Shown here: positions 11,269 to 23,554 of the stretch, one piece after another
How the letters are laid out: each line of letters begins with the position of its first letter
How positions within the stretch are numbered: position 1 is the stretch's first letter
Assembly (NCBI GenBank): GCA_029255685.2
Contig: CM055317.2
Span: 22,142,501 to 22,206,500 of the forward strand
Length of the DNA stretch: 64,000 bases
Reading direction: 5' to 3'
From: Silene conica
Taxonomy: Eukaryota; Streptophyta; Magnoliopsida; Caryophyllales; Caryophyllaceae
The notes under the pieces: model-generated
Databases searched by the model: none
What the model saw: the letters and a program-made list of their open reading frames with translations, nothing else
Told to the model about the DNA's origin: nothing
Made by a program: the position numbers and the translations under genes

Positions 11269-12443
11269 TGTTGGGAAATGTGTCCTCAACAATAGTGCGA
11301 TCACGTCAGTGAATATTAATCATTGATAAATCTACAATAAGAATACTCTTGGGATTGATTCTTTATCATATAGTCAACTGATCAACATTAATCGGTAATG
11401 ATTGGCTTGCTAGAGTTTGACATTCCTGTCGTATGACGGTGGTGATCAGTTGATCCCTTTAGGTCACACCTTTAGGACAGCTCTATTAATAGAAAATGAT
11501 GTAACTGTATATTGATACAGTCATTTCGATCCTAGTTAATATTACGTAAGGAGAATGTTTATAATATGATTATAAATTGTAAATAGTGAATGAATTGTCA
11601 TTACTAAAATTAAATGTTTATGAAACATTATTTTGAGAATGAATTAATTTATATTAGAAATGTTTTAATATAATAAATAAAAGTAATAATCGGATTATTA
11701 CTTATTATGTGAATTGATGTTTAAATTAGTTAAGCTTATAAAATGTTTTATTGTTCATTATATATTTTGATAAATGAACATTATTATTTGTGACATGGAC
11801 CGTGTGAGATGGTCACACAAGACATATTATAATTGTGTGTTATAACATTTTATGAGATAAAATAATATAAACATTTTATATTCTTTATTTTGCATGTGAT
11901 GCCAAGTGGTGTTGGTTTGGTGCCCATGCATAGGGCACCCTAACCAACCGGCCACTATTATTGAGAAGAGAAAAGAATTGTTTTTCTTATCTCACTATTC
12001 ATTCTTGTTGTGTGCATGAGGTTTGAAATAAGAAGAAAGAATTGGTTTTCTCTCTTATTATTTTACCCGTGTACTTCCTTCAATTCTCCTTCAATATTTG
12101 ATATTGTTTATACATTGTAATATTATTATAAGATAATAAGAAGTAACTAGGTTATAGGTAGTTATTTCTAGCACAAGTAATTACATATTTTAATTAGAGT
12201 GTGTCTTGGTGCTAACTCATTGGAGGTCTTCTACTTTGGGGACTTAGGAGGATAAATCCGAGATTTTAAGCTCAAGAACAAACAAGAAGGTGTCTTGCTT
12301 GTGCCCTTTAGCCGAAATAAAATCAATGTAAGGAAAATTGTTTCTCTAATTTTTCGATTTGTTTAAGTTATGCATGCATATGATCTTACTTATTATGAGA
12401 TAATTTATTTAGTATGACTAAATCGAGTTTAAGAAAACTAACA
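11269..12443 (+). repeat. Complete LTR of second Copia element (1175 bp)
   Basis: It begins TGTTGGGAAATG after a polypurine tract and ends ...ACTAACA two bases before a primer binding site. It therefore serves as the 3' LTR of the upstream remnant and the 5' LTR of the downstream remnant at once. Confidence 0.9.
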
Positions 12444-12445
12444 AT

Positions 12446-12457
12446 TGGTATCAGAGC
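12446..12457 (+). promoter_or_regulatory. Primer binding site of second Copia element
   Basis: TGGTATCAGAGC lies 2 nt after the LTR end, the same as in the first element. Confidence 0.88.
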
Positions 12458-13360
12458 AATGGTTGTTTGCATGCATAGTCGGCATAGTTTTTCCGAGTTA
12501 TTGTAACATAAATAAAACTAAAAATTATTGATTTATATGATAAGTCACTCGAAAAATTTTGCATGTCTTTTAATCTGGCCCTAAAATGTTTTTAGGTTAT
12601 TTAGATAATTTATGGATTTTATTGTTCATTTATACAATTTTAGTCATTTTAAGTATTTTAATTGTTAAAATCGGATAAATGCACTAAAAATAGTAAGAAA
12701 AAGTTTCTGGCCATGAATTTTTAATATGATGTCACATGGATATTTTACAAATGCTATGTAAAATTTCGTACAATATGAAGTTGTATAGCATACATTACGA
12801 ATTTTATATGATAAATGGCGTAACATTGACATTTCGGTTAAAATAAATTAAGTTGTCGAAATTAGTTCAAAAATTTAACCATAAAATTGGACATTATGAT
12901 TATTAAAGTAACTTTTCAGAATGTTCAAAAATTTTGAAATTCAAATTTTAAATTATGGTAATTTTTTTGAATTTTTTTACATAATTGTTATGTAATTACG
13001 GTCCTCTGATATTGAGAATTATTGTTGAGTATTGTTGTCGTTGTTGTTGTTGTTGTTTTTGTTGCTGCAGTGGTGGTGTTCAATGAAATATATTTTAACT
13101 TGCGATATTGTTGGTATTTATGAATCGTTTGCTTTATATTTAAATTCATGTTTTCCCTTCGATTTAATTTAAATGATTTACATTTGTTAATGTTTTGATT
13201 CGTCTGTTAAGTTTTTGCCATGTTGATGTTTTAGCTTTTGGTCAAAATAGTTTTTATATAGACTTTAAACCATCATAAAACGAATGCAAATGCAGATGAG
13301 GTAAAGCATCATGTGAGTAATCTAAAGAGAGATGAAATAAAAAGGCACAAAACCAAGCTA
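12458..13360 (+). other. Copia leader remnant, non-coding
   Basis: AT-rich leader sequence follows the primer site, including a GTT-repeat near 13035-13060. No gag is present; the leader gives way to the inverted-repeat element near 13360. Confidence 0.6.
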
Positions 13361-13474
13361 AAATCTATAAAATTTAATTAAAAGGCTACCTAAAACATCC
13401 AAATAATGTGACGTGACAAATTAAATATGACGTGGCAAATTAAATGTGGAATGGCAAATGTGAAAAAAATTTAA

Positions 13475-13475
<1 letters not shown>

Positions 13476-13555
<80 letters not shown>
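13476..13555. repeat. (AAT)n microsatellite, about 26 units
   Basis: This is an uninterrupted AAT run. The poly-isoleucine reading frame on the reverse strand is an artefact of it. Confidence 0.97.
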
Positions 13556-13557
<2 letters not shown>

Positions 13558-14225
13558 AGCAAACCTTTACATTCCATTTTTTCATTGCTCCATATATATT
13601 TATGTATATTTTAAATTTCATAATAATGAAAAAAAAGATGCTCAAAAGTCACGAACATGATCCATATTTATGTCAATATTGATAAAAATGAGAAAATGAT
13701 GCTCAAAATTCCTGAATCTTAATCCATATTTATGCATATATTAAATTTGAAAATAATGAAAAAAGGATACTTAAAAGTCATAAAAAAATCATAAAACGCA
13801 TGCTCAATTGTTTATATATTTGAAATGGGAGACAAATTTTATAAGTCAATTTTTTTCTTATCTCTATCGTCAGTAGACTATTATGTGTTACTAATATTTT
13901 CTATCATTTTATTCTTATCGAGTTAGGTGTATTAAGGTTCTAAATTATTAACTAATTCTTTTTTTTAATTTTTTTATGGAAGTTTCACTGGGTTATGAAG
14001 CGTTCGTCACATTTTCACTTTCACATATGTTTTTGTTTTGTTCTCATTTGGGGAATATCAAGATTTTTTATGGTTTTGAGCCCTTCACAGGTAAATTACT
14101 TACACCTCTACGATTTGATTATCATTTCCTCTTCTTTCATTATTTAAGAGGGGAGATTTAAGTTAATAACCATAATATTGAATAAAACAAATCTCGATAT
14201 TCTGTTGGTTCATCCACTCTAATTA

Positions 14226-14512
14226 GGGGGTGTTTGGTTGGCTACTTTGGAATGGAATGAAATGGATTGAGTTGATTCAAGTGTTTGGTTGGGTGATTTT
14301 GGAATGGAGTTAGATAGCTAATTGATTCTAACTCCACCACAATCCCTTGGAATCTCATACCCACCTCTCCCCCTTGGATTCCAACTCCATTCCTTCACGT
14401 TTATTATTAAAATGAACCAAACAAGTTTTTAATGGAATGAAATTAGAACCCATACCATTATGGTTTCTCATTTCATTCCATTCCATTCCTACGTACTGAA
14501 CCAAATGAACCC
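14226..14512. mobile_element. Tourist-like (PIF/Harbinger) MITE
   Basis: The 287-bp element begins GGGGGTGTTTGGTT and ends AACCAAATGAACCC between TTA trinucleotides (14223-14225 and 14513-14515). A 3-bp TTA duplication and GGG-starting ends are typical of Tourist MITEs. It lies inside the left arm of the foldback-like element. Confidence 0.85.
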
Positions 14513-16071
14513 TTAGTGTGTTACTATTTTTTATAGGTTTGATTTAGTGGAGAAAGAAATTATAGGGAGAACTGGAATACTATAGTTGCTTAAACAACTA
14601 TATATTCCATACTAACTAAAGATTGACGACAATAACGTGAATGACTGATAGTTTTTGACCATTTATTATATATTTTGAAATATATGGCTGAAGGTGAATT
14701 TTAAGAAGACGACATAACACATTTTTGTATAATATTGTTTAACAGATGAAGTATTTGGCCTAATGATGACCCAATAGTTGTTCAAGTTGCTCTTTCAAAT
14801 TATTGGTTCCGTAATTTATTATTGTATTAACTACAATATTATATGGGGTTGTGAAATGTCAGTTATGTCATAAGATTCATAATTGTGTGTTTTATGTTAT
14901 TTTCATAATTGATGAAATTTTAATATCTAATTAGTGAGAATGCTTCATTTTTGGAGATCCTTGCTTAACAATAATATTGTTTTGTGTAATGAAATTATAT
15001 GAATACTTATATAACTAATTTATTTTAGCTTACATTGAGTTACTTTAGTTTTGGTAGAGGTATCTACTATATAGAATTTTAAATTCTGATAAACTCTGTT
15101 AAAACGGACTAATTGACTTTATGCAACCCTTAAAATACGAAAACCGTACGTTGAGTTGATTGTAGTATGTTATGGTATTAAAGTACTAAAATATGACACT
15201 AGAAATAGAACATCCCGTGAATTTCTTTTGTACAACAATTTATTAGAAATAAAGTCAATTAGTCTTTTGTACAACAATTTATTAGAAATTAAAGTCATAT
15301 ACAATGGATGCTAAAATACCCTGCAAAATTAAAGTAACTCAATGCAGACTAAAATAAATTAATAATATAGGTATTCATATAATCAAATTATATAAAACTA
15401 TATTAGCAAACAAAGATAGAGTACCCTCACAAATTAGATATTAAAATTTCATCAACAATTCTGAAAATAACATAGAACACACGATTATAAATATTATCAC
15501 AAAACTAACATTTTATACGTACTACCCCTAAAATTGAAGCTAATACAACAATAAATTGCGGAATTAAGAATTTTAAAGCAACAAGTTTCCTTAATCTATA
15601 ATCTTAAACAAAAATGTGAATAAAATGATAGAAAATATCAGTGACACTGCCATTTTATTAACAATAAAGATGAGAAATTTTTTTGCTTACAAGTTTTGCT
15701 TTCTATAAAAAATATATAAACAATTGAGGATGCGTTTTATGGCTATTAAATATTCTTTAATTATTATTATTATCAAATTTAATATAGGCAAAAATACGGA
15801 TCAGGATTCAGGACTTTTGAGCATCCGTTGTTCATTATTATGAAGTTTAATATAAACACTAGTTTTGTGAATTGTGAAATTCACATGATGTTTTGTTTCT
15901 AGTGTAATATTTTTAGTGTTTCTAGTATAATTGGATATATAAAATATCAAACGCACATTTGATCACCTCGTGAATAATTCATGATAGAACTTGTATTGAA
16001 ATTATGAATATCGACATGTTAATAATATAAAGACCAAAGTCGGAATAATCAAATAAGTCGGTAGGTGAAGA

Positions 16072-17190
16072 GTGTTATCTTTTCAAGCATCATCTTCTCC
16101 ATCTTCTTCTGATTCTCATGGTATGATCTCTACTTCTTTTCACCCTCAATTGCAAACACTAGAGGAAACCCATGCCCTCTCGCCTAGACAACCTGATTTG
16201 CTGAATGACTTGCTTAATGATGCTATCACTATAACTCCAAAGACTACTTCAATTCCTAACTTATCAATCCATGGATCAAAACCTGCAACTGTTGCGAATC
16301 TGAACTCTGCTCATGATCAAGTTTCTGAACCTATTGTAATTCCAGAAGAATTCCCTGCTATAACTGCTGAAACTCAAAATTCGATACCTCTAAACCAGAC
16401 TACATCTGTAAGCACAAAGCCTAAATGGTCTGAGATAGTTAAACCTAAAAAACCTGAAGGCATGAGTCTATTTCTTGATAAAGAGAGTGTCAAATCTGAT
16501 GAAATTGATGTTGCAATTGAAGATATAGAGGAGGAACTGAAATTATGGGAATTTACTCTCATGCGGCACGTTTTGGGGTCAAAACCTACCTTGAAACATA
16601 TTGCTGATTTTGTAGAAAAGCATTGGGGTCAAATTGCGAAACCCGTGGTTCAATATTTCAAAAAAGGTTGGTTTAGCTTCAGATTCGATTCTGCTGAAGG
16701 AATGAATGCAGTGCTTAAACAAGGGCCATGGAAAGTGGGATCCCACTCTCTGATTCTCAAACAATGGCACCCTGCATTCTCATTTAAAATGGAAAAAGTT
16801 TCTCTAGTTCCTGTTTGGGTACTCTTTCATGATCTGGATCCTTATCTTTGGACTGCATCAGTTTTGAGTAAACTCTCAAGCAAAATTGGGAAACCTTTAT
16901 TTGCTGATGTCCCTACTACTTTTAAAGCAAAGCTCTCCTTTGCGAGGGTCCTCATTGAAATAGACATATCCTCTAAGCTACCAATGGAAATCCTGCTAAA
17001 TACACCATATGGTACATTTGTTCAAAGCATAGAGTATGAATGGATACCCCACTATTGTCACACTTGTGGGAAAATGGGGCATCAGACTCAAATTGTAAGA
17101 AAAACAAAGATATACAAAAGCATGACTCTAAACCAGTTACAGGAACAGTGGAAAATGATGAGGGAAATGACCTTAACCCTTGCTTGCTAG
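16072..17190 (+). pseudogene. LINE ORF1 (DUF4283-like, RNA-binding), N-terminal frame
   Basis: A Ser/Thr-rich N-terminus precedes a DUF4283-like region, roughly residues 155-300. Recognisable features are a YFKKGWFSFRF segment, a GPWKVGSHSLILKQW stretch and a W-P-V-W-V-like strand. A zinc knuckle follows (CHTCGKMGH near residue 327). The last knuckle cysteine is lost because the frame shifts near 17090; the expected ending (SNCKK) appears in the +2 neighbouring frame. Members of this family bind LINE RNA as the ORF1 protein. The first ATG is upstream of 16072 or degenerate, so the start is uncertain. Confidence 0.8.
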
Positions 17191-17842
17191 GTGGTACATC
17201 AGTACCAGTTGCTGAAACTTCTACATCAATTGTGCAGAATGTTCACTCAGAATGCGAAATGCTAGGTGAGCAGAAATGTGATGTTGAAACAGTAGCTTCT
17301 AATACTGATACTGTAAGGCATCAAGAATGCAACAAGAAGGACCATCTACATGACACTCAAATAGCCTTGAAGAGAGTGTCTGTAGACAGGCCAGAGTCAA
17401 AAATGCAAAATGAGCAGCCCCCCAACAGCCTATTTTGAACAATACTTGCTATGAAGTCATTAATGAAGAGAATCATACACTACCTTGTTTGCTAGGTGGT
17501 ACATCAGCACTAGTGGAACCAGTTTCACAGCCAACAACACAGTTTACTTACTCAGAATATGTTGGGCAGAATATGCATACATGGACTGTTGCAGTTGAGA
17601 CTTCTCCCACTGGTACTGTAAGGCATCAAGGATGCAACAAGAAGGACCAATTACATGATACTCAAATAGCCTTGAAGAGAGGATCTATAGTTAGGTCAAG
17701 AGAGGTCCCCAGAATGAGACTTAGTAACACTTTTAACCTCCTAGACACTGAGGAGGGAGAGATTACAACAAAGGAAAATGGGCAGGACTGTCAGCCACCT
17801 GATATTGGTAGTGGTTCAAAGGATGTTTTTTCTAACCATTAA
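17083..17842 (+). pseudogene. LINE ORF1 C-terminal part with internal duplication
   Basis: The ORF1 reading continues in another frame after the zinc knuckle to a stop at 17436-17438, then reopens in a third frame to TAA at 17840-17842. The two segments are a tandem duplication. Both contain CLLGGTS, then VRHQ-CNKKD-LHDTQIALKR, at about 17185-17400 and 17490-17710. The segment has no known domain. Confidence 0.7.
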
Positions 17843-17844
17843 TA

Positions 17845-18414
17845 ATGATCATATCCACATGGAATATTCGTGGTTTTAATAAGGCTACTAAGCATAGTGA
17901 GGTACAACATTTCCTAAAAGTAAACAAAATAGATGTCATTGGGATCCTGGAGACTAGAGTCACTCAATCAAAAGTCAACAGGATAATCAAGCAATCTTTC
18001 AGGGGCTATCAAATGTTTGGGAACTATTCTGCTAGCCACAATGGCAGTATTTGGATATTATGGGATCCCAAAAAAGTAAAGTTGGATGTCATTGAGGTGC
18101 ATAATCAAGTAGTTTATTCCCATGTCACAAACTTCCTTACTGGTATCATTTTTTCTCTCTCAGTTGTTTATGGTAGTAATGATGCTACTAGAAGACAACA
18201 ACTCTGGACTTCACTTTCTCAATTTTCAAAAGTAGCAAAAGAATGGGTTGTTATGAGTGATTTTAATGTAGTGAGATACCAATCTGAAAAAATAAGCAAC
18301 ACACCTCCTGTCCTATCTGAACTTCTTGCCTTCAATTCCAGTCTTATGAAATGTGGTCTGGATGATATGGGGGGACTGGAAACAAGTTCACTTGGTTTAA
18401 CAAGCAAGATGTAA
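17845..18414 (+). pseudogene. LINE ORF2 endonuclease domain
   Basis: This frame begins 2 nt after the ORF1 stop and encodes an exonuclease-endonuclease-phosphatase fold. It has the N-terminal STWNIRG motif, the catalytic Glu in ILETR (residue ~31) and the SDFN motif near residue 135. It leaves frame near 18370; the homologous reading continues in phase 0, with the SDHC motif near 18520. It would nick target DNA for target-primed reverse transcription, but the frameshift breaks it. Confidence 0.87.
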
Positions 18415-19109
18415 ACACAAGGGTCTATTCTAAATTAGATAGAATCCTCATAAATGATAAATGGCTGCAATCGTTCACCCAAACAACTGGCCACTTTCTT
18501 GATCCAGGAATTTCAGACCACTGTCTTACCCTCCTTAACTTCCATGATGCTAGTACTCCAAAGAAAGCCTTTAAATTTCTCAACTGCTGGGTGGACAATC
18601 CTCTTTTCCTCTCACTAGTTGCTCAAGCATGGGACATAAGACCTATTGGGAATAAGATGTTTCGCCTTATGACTAAACTGAAAGAAGTCAGGAAACATCT
18701 CAGAAATCTGCATAGAACCCATTACTCTAATATCAGTGATAGGGTTAATGAAAAAAGAGAAGAATTATCTCTTTGTTTCAAGAATCTTCGATTATACGCT
18801 AACTCACATGAACATATAGACAAGGAAGCTGCTGTTGCAAAACAATTTCACGAACTGAAAGAAGCAGAAATGAAAACTCTGATCCAAAGGGCCAAACAAC
18901 ATCATTTGACACATACTGATACCAGTTCCAGATATTTAATCAGCAAAATAAAAGAACGGCAACAGCATCAAATGATTGGGGAAATTGTTGGACATGATGG
19001 TAGTACCTATACTGGTATGCAAGGTGTAGGAGAGGCTTTTGTTGCCTATTATAGCCAACAATTTGGTACTGGTACTCTAACCCAATCTATCCCGGCCCTA
19101 TTGATATAA
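18370..19109 (+). pseudogene. LINE ORF2, end of endonuclease and linker
   Basis: The reading resumes with GNKFTWFNKQ, carries DRILIND and the ISDHC endonuclease motif, then a long charged linker, and ends at a TAA at 19107-19109. Between here and 19588 the reverse transcriptase N-terminus is recognisable only in pieces, broken by stops and shifts. Confidence 0.8.
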
Positions 19110-19587
19110 TCTCCAATGGGCCAAAAGTGGGAGCTGATGATTTTGATAGCCTGGTTAGGCCTATCACAAGACCAGAGATAAAGAATGCACTTTTTGATAT
19201 TGATTCCAACAAGAGTCCTGAACTTGATGGCTTCTCTGCTGGTTTCTTTTAAGTAGCTTGGAGCATTGTGGGCAGTGACTATTTAGCTGCAATTGAGGAT
19301 TTCTTTACCATTGGTTTCTTACCAAAACAAGCCAATGCCACATTAGTTTCTATTATCCCAAAGAAGGCTACCCCCAATCTGTCAAAGATTGCAGGCCCAT
19401 CTCATGTTGTTCCATCATTTACAAAACTATCACAAAAATCTTGACTCAAAGATTGAAGAATATCATGCCTACTCTTGTTGGCCATGAACAAGCTGCTTTC
19501 ATTCAAGGCAAGAACCTTTTTGAAAACGTTCTGCTTACCTAAGGGCTGTTAAAAGGATATGAGAGAAAACATATCACACCTAGGTGT

Positions 19588-20457
19588 ATGCTCAAAGTGG
19601 ATATAAGCAAAGCGTTTAATACATTGCAATGGCCATTTTTGAAGGATATGCTCACCCATCTCAATTTCCATGAACTTTTTATCAAATGGATCATGAGCTG
19701 TGTTACAGGTTCATGGTTTACTCTAAATGTCAATGGCTCACATCATGGGTTCTTTAAAGGAAGGAGTGGTGTTAGGCAAGGGGATCCCCTTTACCCTTAT
19801 CTCTTTGTCCTCAGCATGGAGGTGTTATCAAGAAGACTTAGAACCTTGTGTAATGCACTTTTAGTCTCTTATCATCCTCAGTGCTCAAGAATGAATCTCA
19901 CGCACCTGGTGTTTGCTGATGACCTTATGATATTCACCAGAGGTGATATGCCCTCTGTGGAAGTTGTTGTCAACATTTTATATGAGTTTTCTCTATGGTC
20001 TAGTTTGAAACCAAACCTAGACAAAACAGAAGCTTATATAGGAGGAGTTTCAAACAGTTTAAAGACTAACATCCTCCAAGCTACTAATCTGCGGCCAGGA
20101 ACCTTCCCTTTCAGGTATTTAGGGATACATATCAACCACTCTAGACTGACTGTGGACATGTTTAATCCCCTCATCTTAAAAGTCCAGAACCTCATGAACA
20201 GGCTCAATACTACTCATATCCCATACGCTGGCAGGGCTCTAATCATTAATACTGTACTATTTGGGCTTAATAACTTTTGGAGTGCTAGCCTGCTTCTGCC
20301 TAGTAGTGTCCGTGAACACCTAAAGAAGCTCAATTTAGACATTCTGTGGGGGAGGACAAATGACAAAAGGAAAATGATTTTCAAATCATGGAGTAGCATA
20401 TGCAAACCATGGGATGAAGGAGGGTTTTCTCAAATGGCTTTGCCAATTGAATGGTAA
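19588..20457 (+). pseudogene. LINE ORF2 reverse transcriptase domain
   Basis: The 289-residue frame carries non-LTR reverse transcriptase motifs: KVDISKAFNTLQW (catalytic Asp), GVRQGDPLYPYLF, and FADD, the active-site pair, near residue 112. Further downstream are FRYLGI and the usual P-Y-A-G-R-A segment. It is open but isolated by lesions on both sides, so it is not part of a functional ORF2. Confidence 0.9.
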
Positions 20458-20482
20458 TAATGGGTCTATCTGGATCACGTAG

Positions 20483-21211
20483 ATGCACAAATACTATCTA
20501 ACAGACTGTGATATCTGGCGCTTTGATCTTAAAAGTCATCACCCTGCTTGCCTAAGGGACATACTTCGTGTCAGGGATGAGTATCTAGCAAAATTTGGAG
20601 GAGTTCAGAAAATCCAAAGGCTAATCCAACAATGCCTTGTGAAAGGCAAATACTCAGTAAAGCAAGCTTGTAATAATATCAGAGATAAAGGCCAACAACT
20701 GCCTATATACAAAGCCATCCAGCAACATCCAGACATTCTAAGGCATAAGATATGTCTTCTAATAGCTGCTCAACAAAAGCTTTCCACAATGGATCTAGTC
20801 CTATCTAGAGGGATCACCCTAGTAAACAGATGTTATCTCTACAAAGAGGCTGCTGAAACAAATCATCACCTTTTCTTTCACTGCAGTTTCACAAAAACTT
20901 TGCTGAATCAAGTCAAAAACTGGCTGGGCTTAAACACTGATAGTACTGAACTCTCTGCCTTACTTTGCTGGATCAATGCCAGGAAAAGACGACGACATTG
21001 GAGGAATAAATGGTTGAGTTGCAGTTTTGGTAGTCTGGTTTACTCCATCTGGCAGGAAAGGAATCAAAGGGCCTTTGGAAATGGAGAAAGACCCAAGACC
21101 CATACAGTCCATCTTCCAGGAAATTCATTGCATTACAACTGCAATACTGTTGCACAAGAGCTCGGAAATTTTGCACGAGGAAATTTTTTCATAATACATG
21201 TAAATAGTTAA
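20483..21211 (+). pseudogene. LINE ORF2 C-terminal zf-RVT region
   Basis: This frame holds the zf-RVT region found after plant L1 reverse transcriptases: a C-x-L-y-E-t-x-H-h-L-F-f-x-C-like segment (CYLYKEAAETNHHLFFHC near residue 124) and the WQERNQRAFG ending. It is in a different frame from the RT part, so a shift lies between 20440 and 20520. Confidence 0.78.
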
Positions 21212-21315
21212 TTCAAACTAGTGCACTTTGTATAGTGGTTATATCCTTTTGTAAGTCAAAACTCATGTAATCTTTTTTTGGAAATATATGAGAAATATCT
21301 TCTTACAAAAAAAAC

Positions 21316-21317
<2 letters not shown>

Positions 21318-21387
<70 letters not shown>
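21318..21387. repeat. (AT)n microsatellite at the LINE 3' end
   Basis: A run of about 33 AT units follows the LINE A-tail; it is a common fate of LINE tails. Confidence 0.95.
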
Positions 21388-21390
<3 letters not shown>

Positions 21391-22124
21391 AATTATTATT
21401 ACATTTATGTTTTATTTTCATTTTAATTAAATAATCAAGAAAAATGAATATAAATTAATAAGGCGTGAAATTGCCATAGGAATAAAATGGATAAACTAAC
21501 CTTTTATTTGAATAGTATAAATAATTAAATTAAATAATCAATTAAATTAAATTAAAATTAATGGGTATAATGTTAAGACATGTGGAATTACATTAAATGT
21601 TTTAGTAATAATATAATATCCTTTACTATTATAAATAAGTGAGTTAAATTAAGGTCATCTAATAATAAATTGATAATCCATGCCACATCAATTCGCCATA
21701 TCACATTAAAAATATATCTATTTCACATTTAAATATGCCACGTCACATTTAAAATTAGTCATGTCACATTATTTTAGGTACCCTTTTACTAAGATTTTAT
21801 AGATTGATAGTGAGAAGATAAATGAACTTGGGGTGTAGTTCTTCACATGGAGTTTGGAGAGGGAAAGAAGAAACTCTAGTAAAATCTAATTATAAAAATT
21901 TGTATTCTAATTGTTGATTGTTGACATGGATGATTGTTGACGTGGATTTTGGAGGGTGCAAGGTGGCTTTTTGGTAATCCCATGTGACTTTTATTTATTG
22001 CTGACGTGAATTTTACTTGGTGTTTTAACTTAGCCTTTTAATTAATAAGGTTTTATAGATCTTAATGTTTTTTTATGACTTATTTTACTAATTTAACAAA
22101 TAAAAAATTAGTCATTCATTAGAG

Positions 22125-22317
22125 GTAATCAGATCCGTATAGTGATTTTTGTGTCTTTTTAAAACCATATATACGATTAAACCGTATCAGATCCGTATAG
22201 TGATTTTTGTGTTTTTTTAAAACCGTATACCTGGTACGGTTTTCAAAACCGTTTCGAGTATACGGTTTTGCTCACTCATAACTAAAATGGTAAAGTGCCT
22301 TAATATTAAACCCAATC
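22125..22317. other. Short direct repeats left of the PMD transposon
   Basis: ATCAGATCCGTATAGTGATT occurs twice, 60 bp apart (near 22129 and 22189), followed by several ACGGTTT words. There is no coding potential. It may be a remnant of another element. Confidence 0.5.
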
Positions 22318-22356
22318 GCGAAAGGTCGTCGACGTTTTATAACAAATCGTCGACGT
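22318..22356 (+). repeat. Left terminal inverted repeat
   Basis: It starts GCGAAAGGTCGTCGACG and ends ATCGTCGACGT, and pairs with 31886-31924 with four mismatches. Confidence 0.85.
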
Positions 22357-22379
22357 AATTTAAAAAAAAGACCTTGTTA

Positions 22380-22600
22380 CCCTTTAGCTCCCAAAAACCT
22401 CACAACCCTTTAGCTCCCAAAAACCTCACAAATTCAAACTAAACCCACCCAAACCCCTCACCCACCACACACCCACAACGACCCACCCTACCACCACCGC
22501 AGCACCACCACCAACACCGTAGGACCCACCACCACCGCAGCACCACCAACACCGCACGACCCACCACCACCGCACCACCACACGCACGATTGAGGTTAGT
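22380..22600 (+). other. Probable 5' untranslated exon of the PMD gene
   Basis: A CCACCA-rich tract ends in GATTGAG|GTTAGT, a plausible splice donor near 22594. The matching acceptor would be AATGCAG just before the PMD ATG at 23555. In that model the palindromic array lies in a 5' UTR intron. There is no direct proof. Confidence 0.4.
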
Positions 22601-22924
22601 TTTCCTTTTTTTTTTTTAATTACTCTTGTTAGTTTTAATTAAAGTTGTTGTTGTTGTTGTTATTGTTGTTATTCTTGTTATTGTTGAGGTTAATTATGTT
22701 AGATTTGTTAGTTGTAGTGTTAATTGTTAATGTTTTTGGTGTTTTTGGTGTTTTTGTTAATTTTAGGGTTTTTGATTCATAATTTGCGCTATTGTTTGTT
22801 GTTGTTGTTGTTGTTGATGATGATGATGTTAGTTAGATTATTGTTAGTATTGTTGTTGTTGTAAGTTGAATTTTGAATCAAAAGCCAAATGTGGGGGGAT
22901 TAGGTAGAAAATCCGATTGGGGGG

Positions 22925-23255
22925 GTTGGACGTGCCTGTTAGATGTCTAGGGTGGGGGGAGGACGTGTGTGTTACACGTCTTGGTAGGGTGTGGACGTGA
23001 GGGGTTCACGTCTAGGGTAGGGGGGACGTGAGGGGTTCACGTCTAGGGTAGGGTGGGACGTGAGGGGTTCACGTCTAGCTATGGCTATGACGTGAATCTT
23101 GGGTGTCCGTGTATGCTGAGGACGTGAGATTCGCACATCCATGGTGGTGCTGGACGTGTGTTTCCCACGTCTAACACCTATGAAGACGTGTGGATTTCAC
23201 GTCTGTCCTTGGTTTGGACGTGAAATCCACATGTCCTTCCATGGTTCGGATTTTT
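22925..23255. repeat. Left subterminal palindrome array
   Basis: About eight units of GACGTG-(8-9 nt)-CACGTC are separated by short spacers. Three near-identical units read GGACGTGAGGGGTTCACGTC. Each unit is a short hairpin containing ACGT cores. Confidence 0.85.
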
Positions 23256-23554
23256 TATTTATTTTGTCCGTATATTTTCAATTTTAGTAGTTAAGTGTTA
23301 TTATTTTTTCATTAAAAGTATTTAATTTTGTATATAATTGTATAAAAAGTAGTTAATTTTGTATTTAAATGGATAAATTATATTATTTAAGTTGTTAATT
23401 TTGATTTTATTTTGAATTATTTTAGTTTTTTATGAAAATTTGTTTAATTTTGATAATTTTGTGTATTTTATATTTATTCTTTATTATTTTAGTTTTTTTA
23501 TGACAATTTGTTTAATTATATTAATTTAACGTTATTGTAATCTCGTAAATGCAG

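Larger units (their letters stand above)
16030..21316 (+). mobile_element. L1-type LINE, decayed
   Basis: The order is ORF1 with a DUF4283-like region and CCHC knuckle, then AP-type endonuclease, reverse transcriptase and zf-RVT tail, ending in a short A-run (near 21306-21314) followed by an AT microsatellite. This is the plant L1 layout. Several frameshifts and stops make it inactive. The 5' end is approximate and no convincing target duplication was found. It interrupts the right arm of the surrounding inverted-repeat element. Confidence 0.88.
13361..22055. mobile_element. Foldback-like DNA element with long inverted arms, split by a LINE
   Basis: Long stretches of 13.36-15.1 kb recur in reverse complement downstream. 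Examples are 14870-15060 against 15310-15470 (shared words such as GAAATTTTAATATCTAAT), 13800-13920 against 15610-15740 (TATTTTCTATCATTTTATTC), and 13361-13460 against 21680-21810 (GACGTGG/TGTGACGTGAC blocks). The outer right part is displaced by the LINE at ~16.0-21.3 kb. The end motif near 13365-13390 (TAAAATTTAATTAAAAGGCT) is matched inverted near 22032-22055, so the right end may be there or near 21810. No transposase is visible and the target duplication is unresolved. Confidence 0.65.

Noticed and set aside
13421..13645. Reverse-strand frame with poly-isoleucine
   Set aside because: Artefact of the AAT microsatellite.
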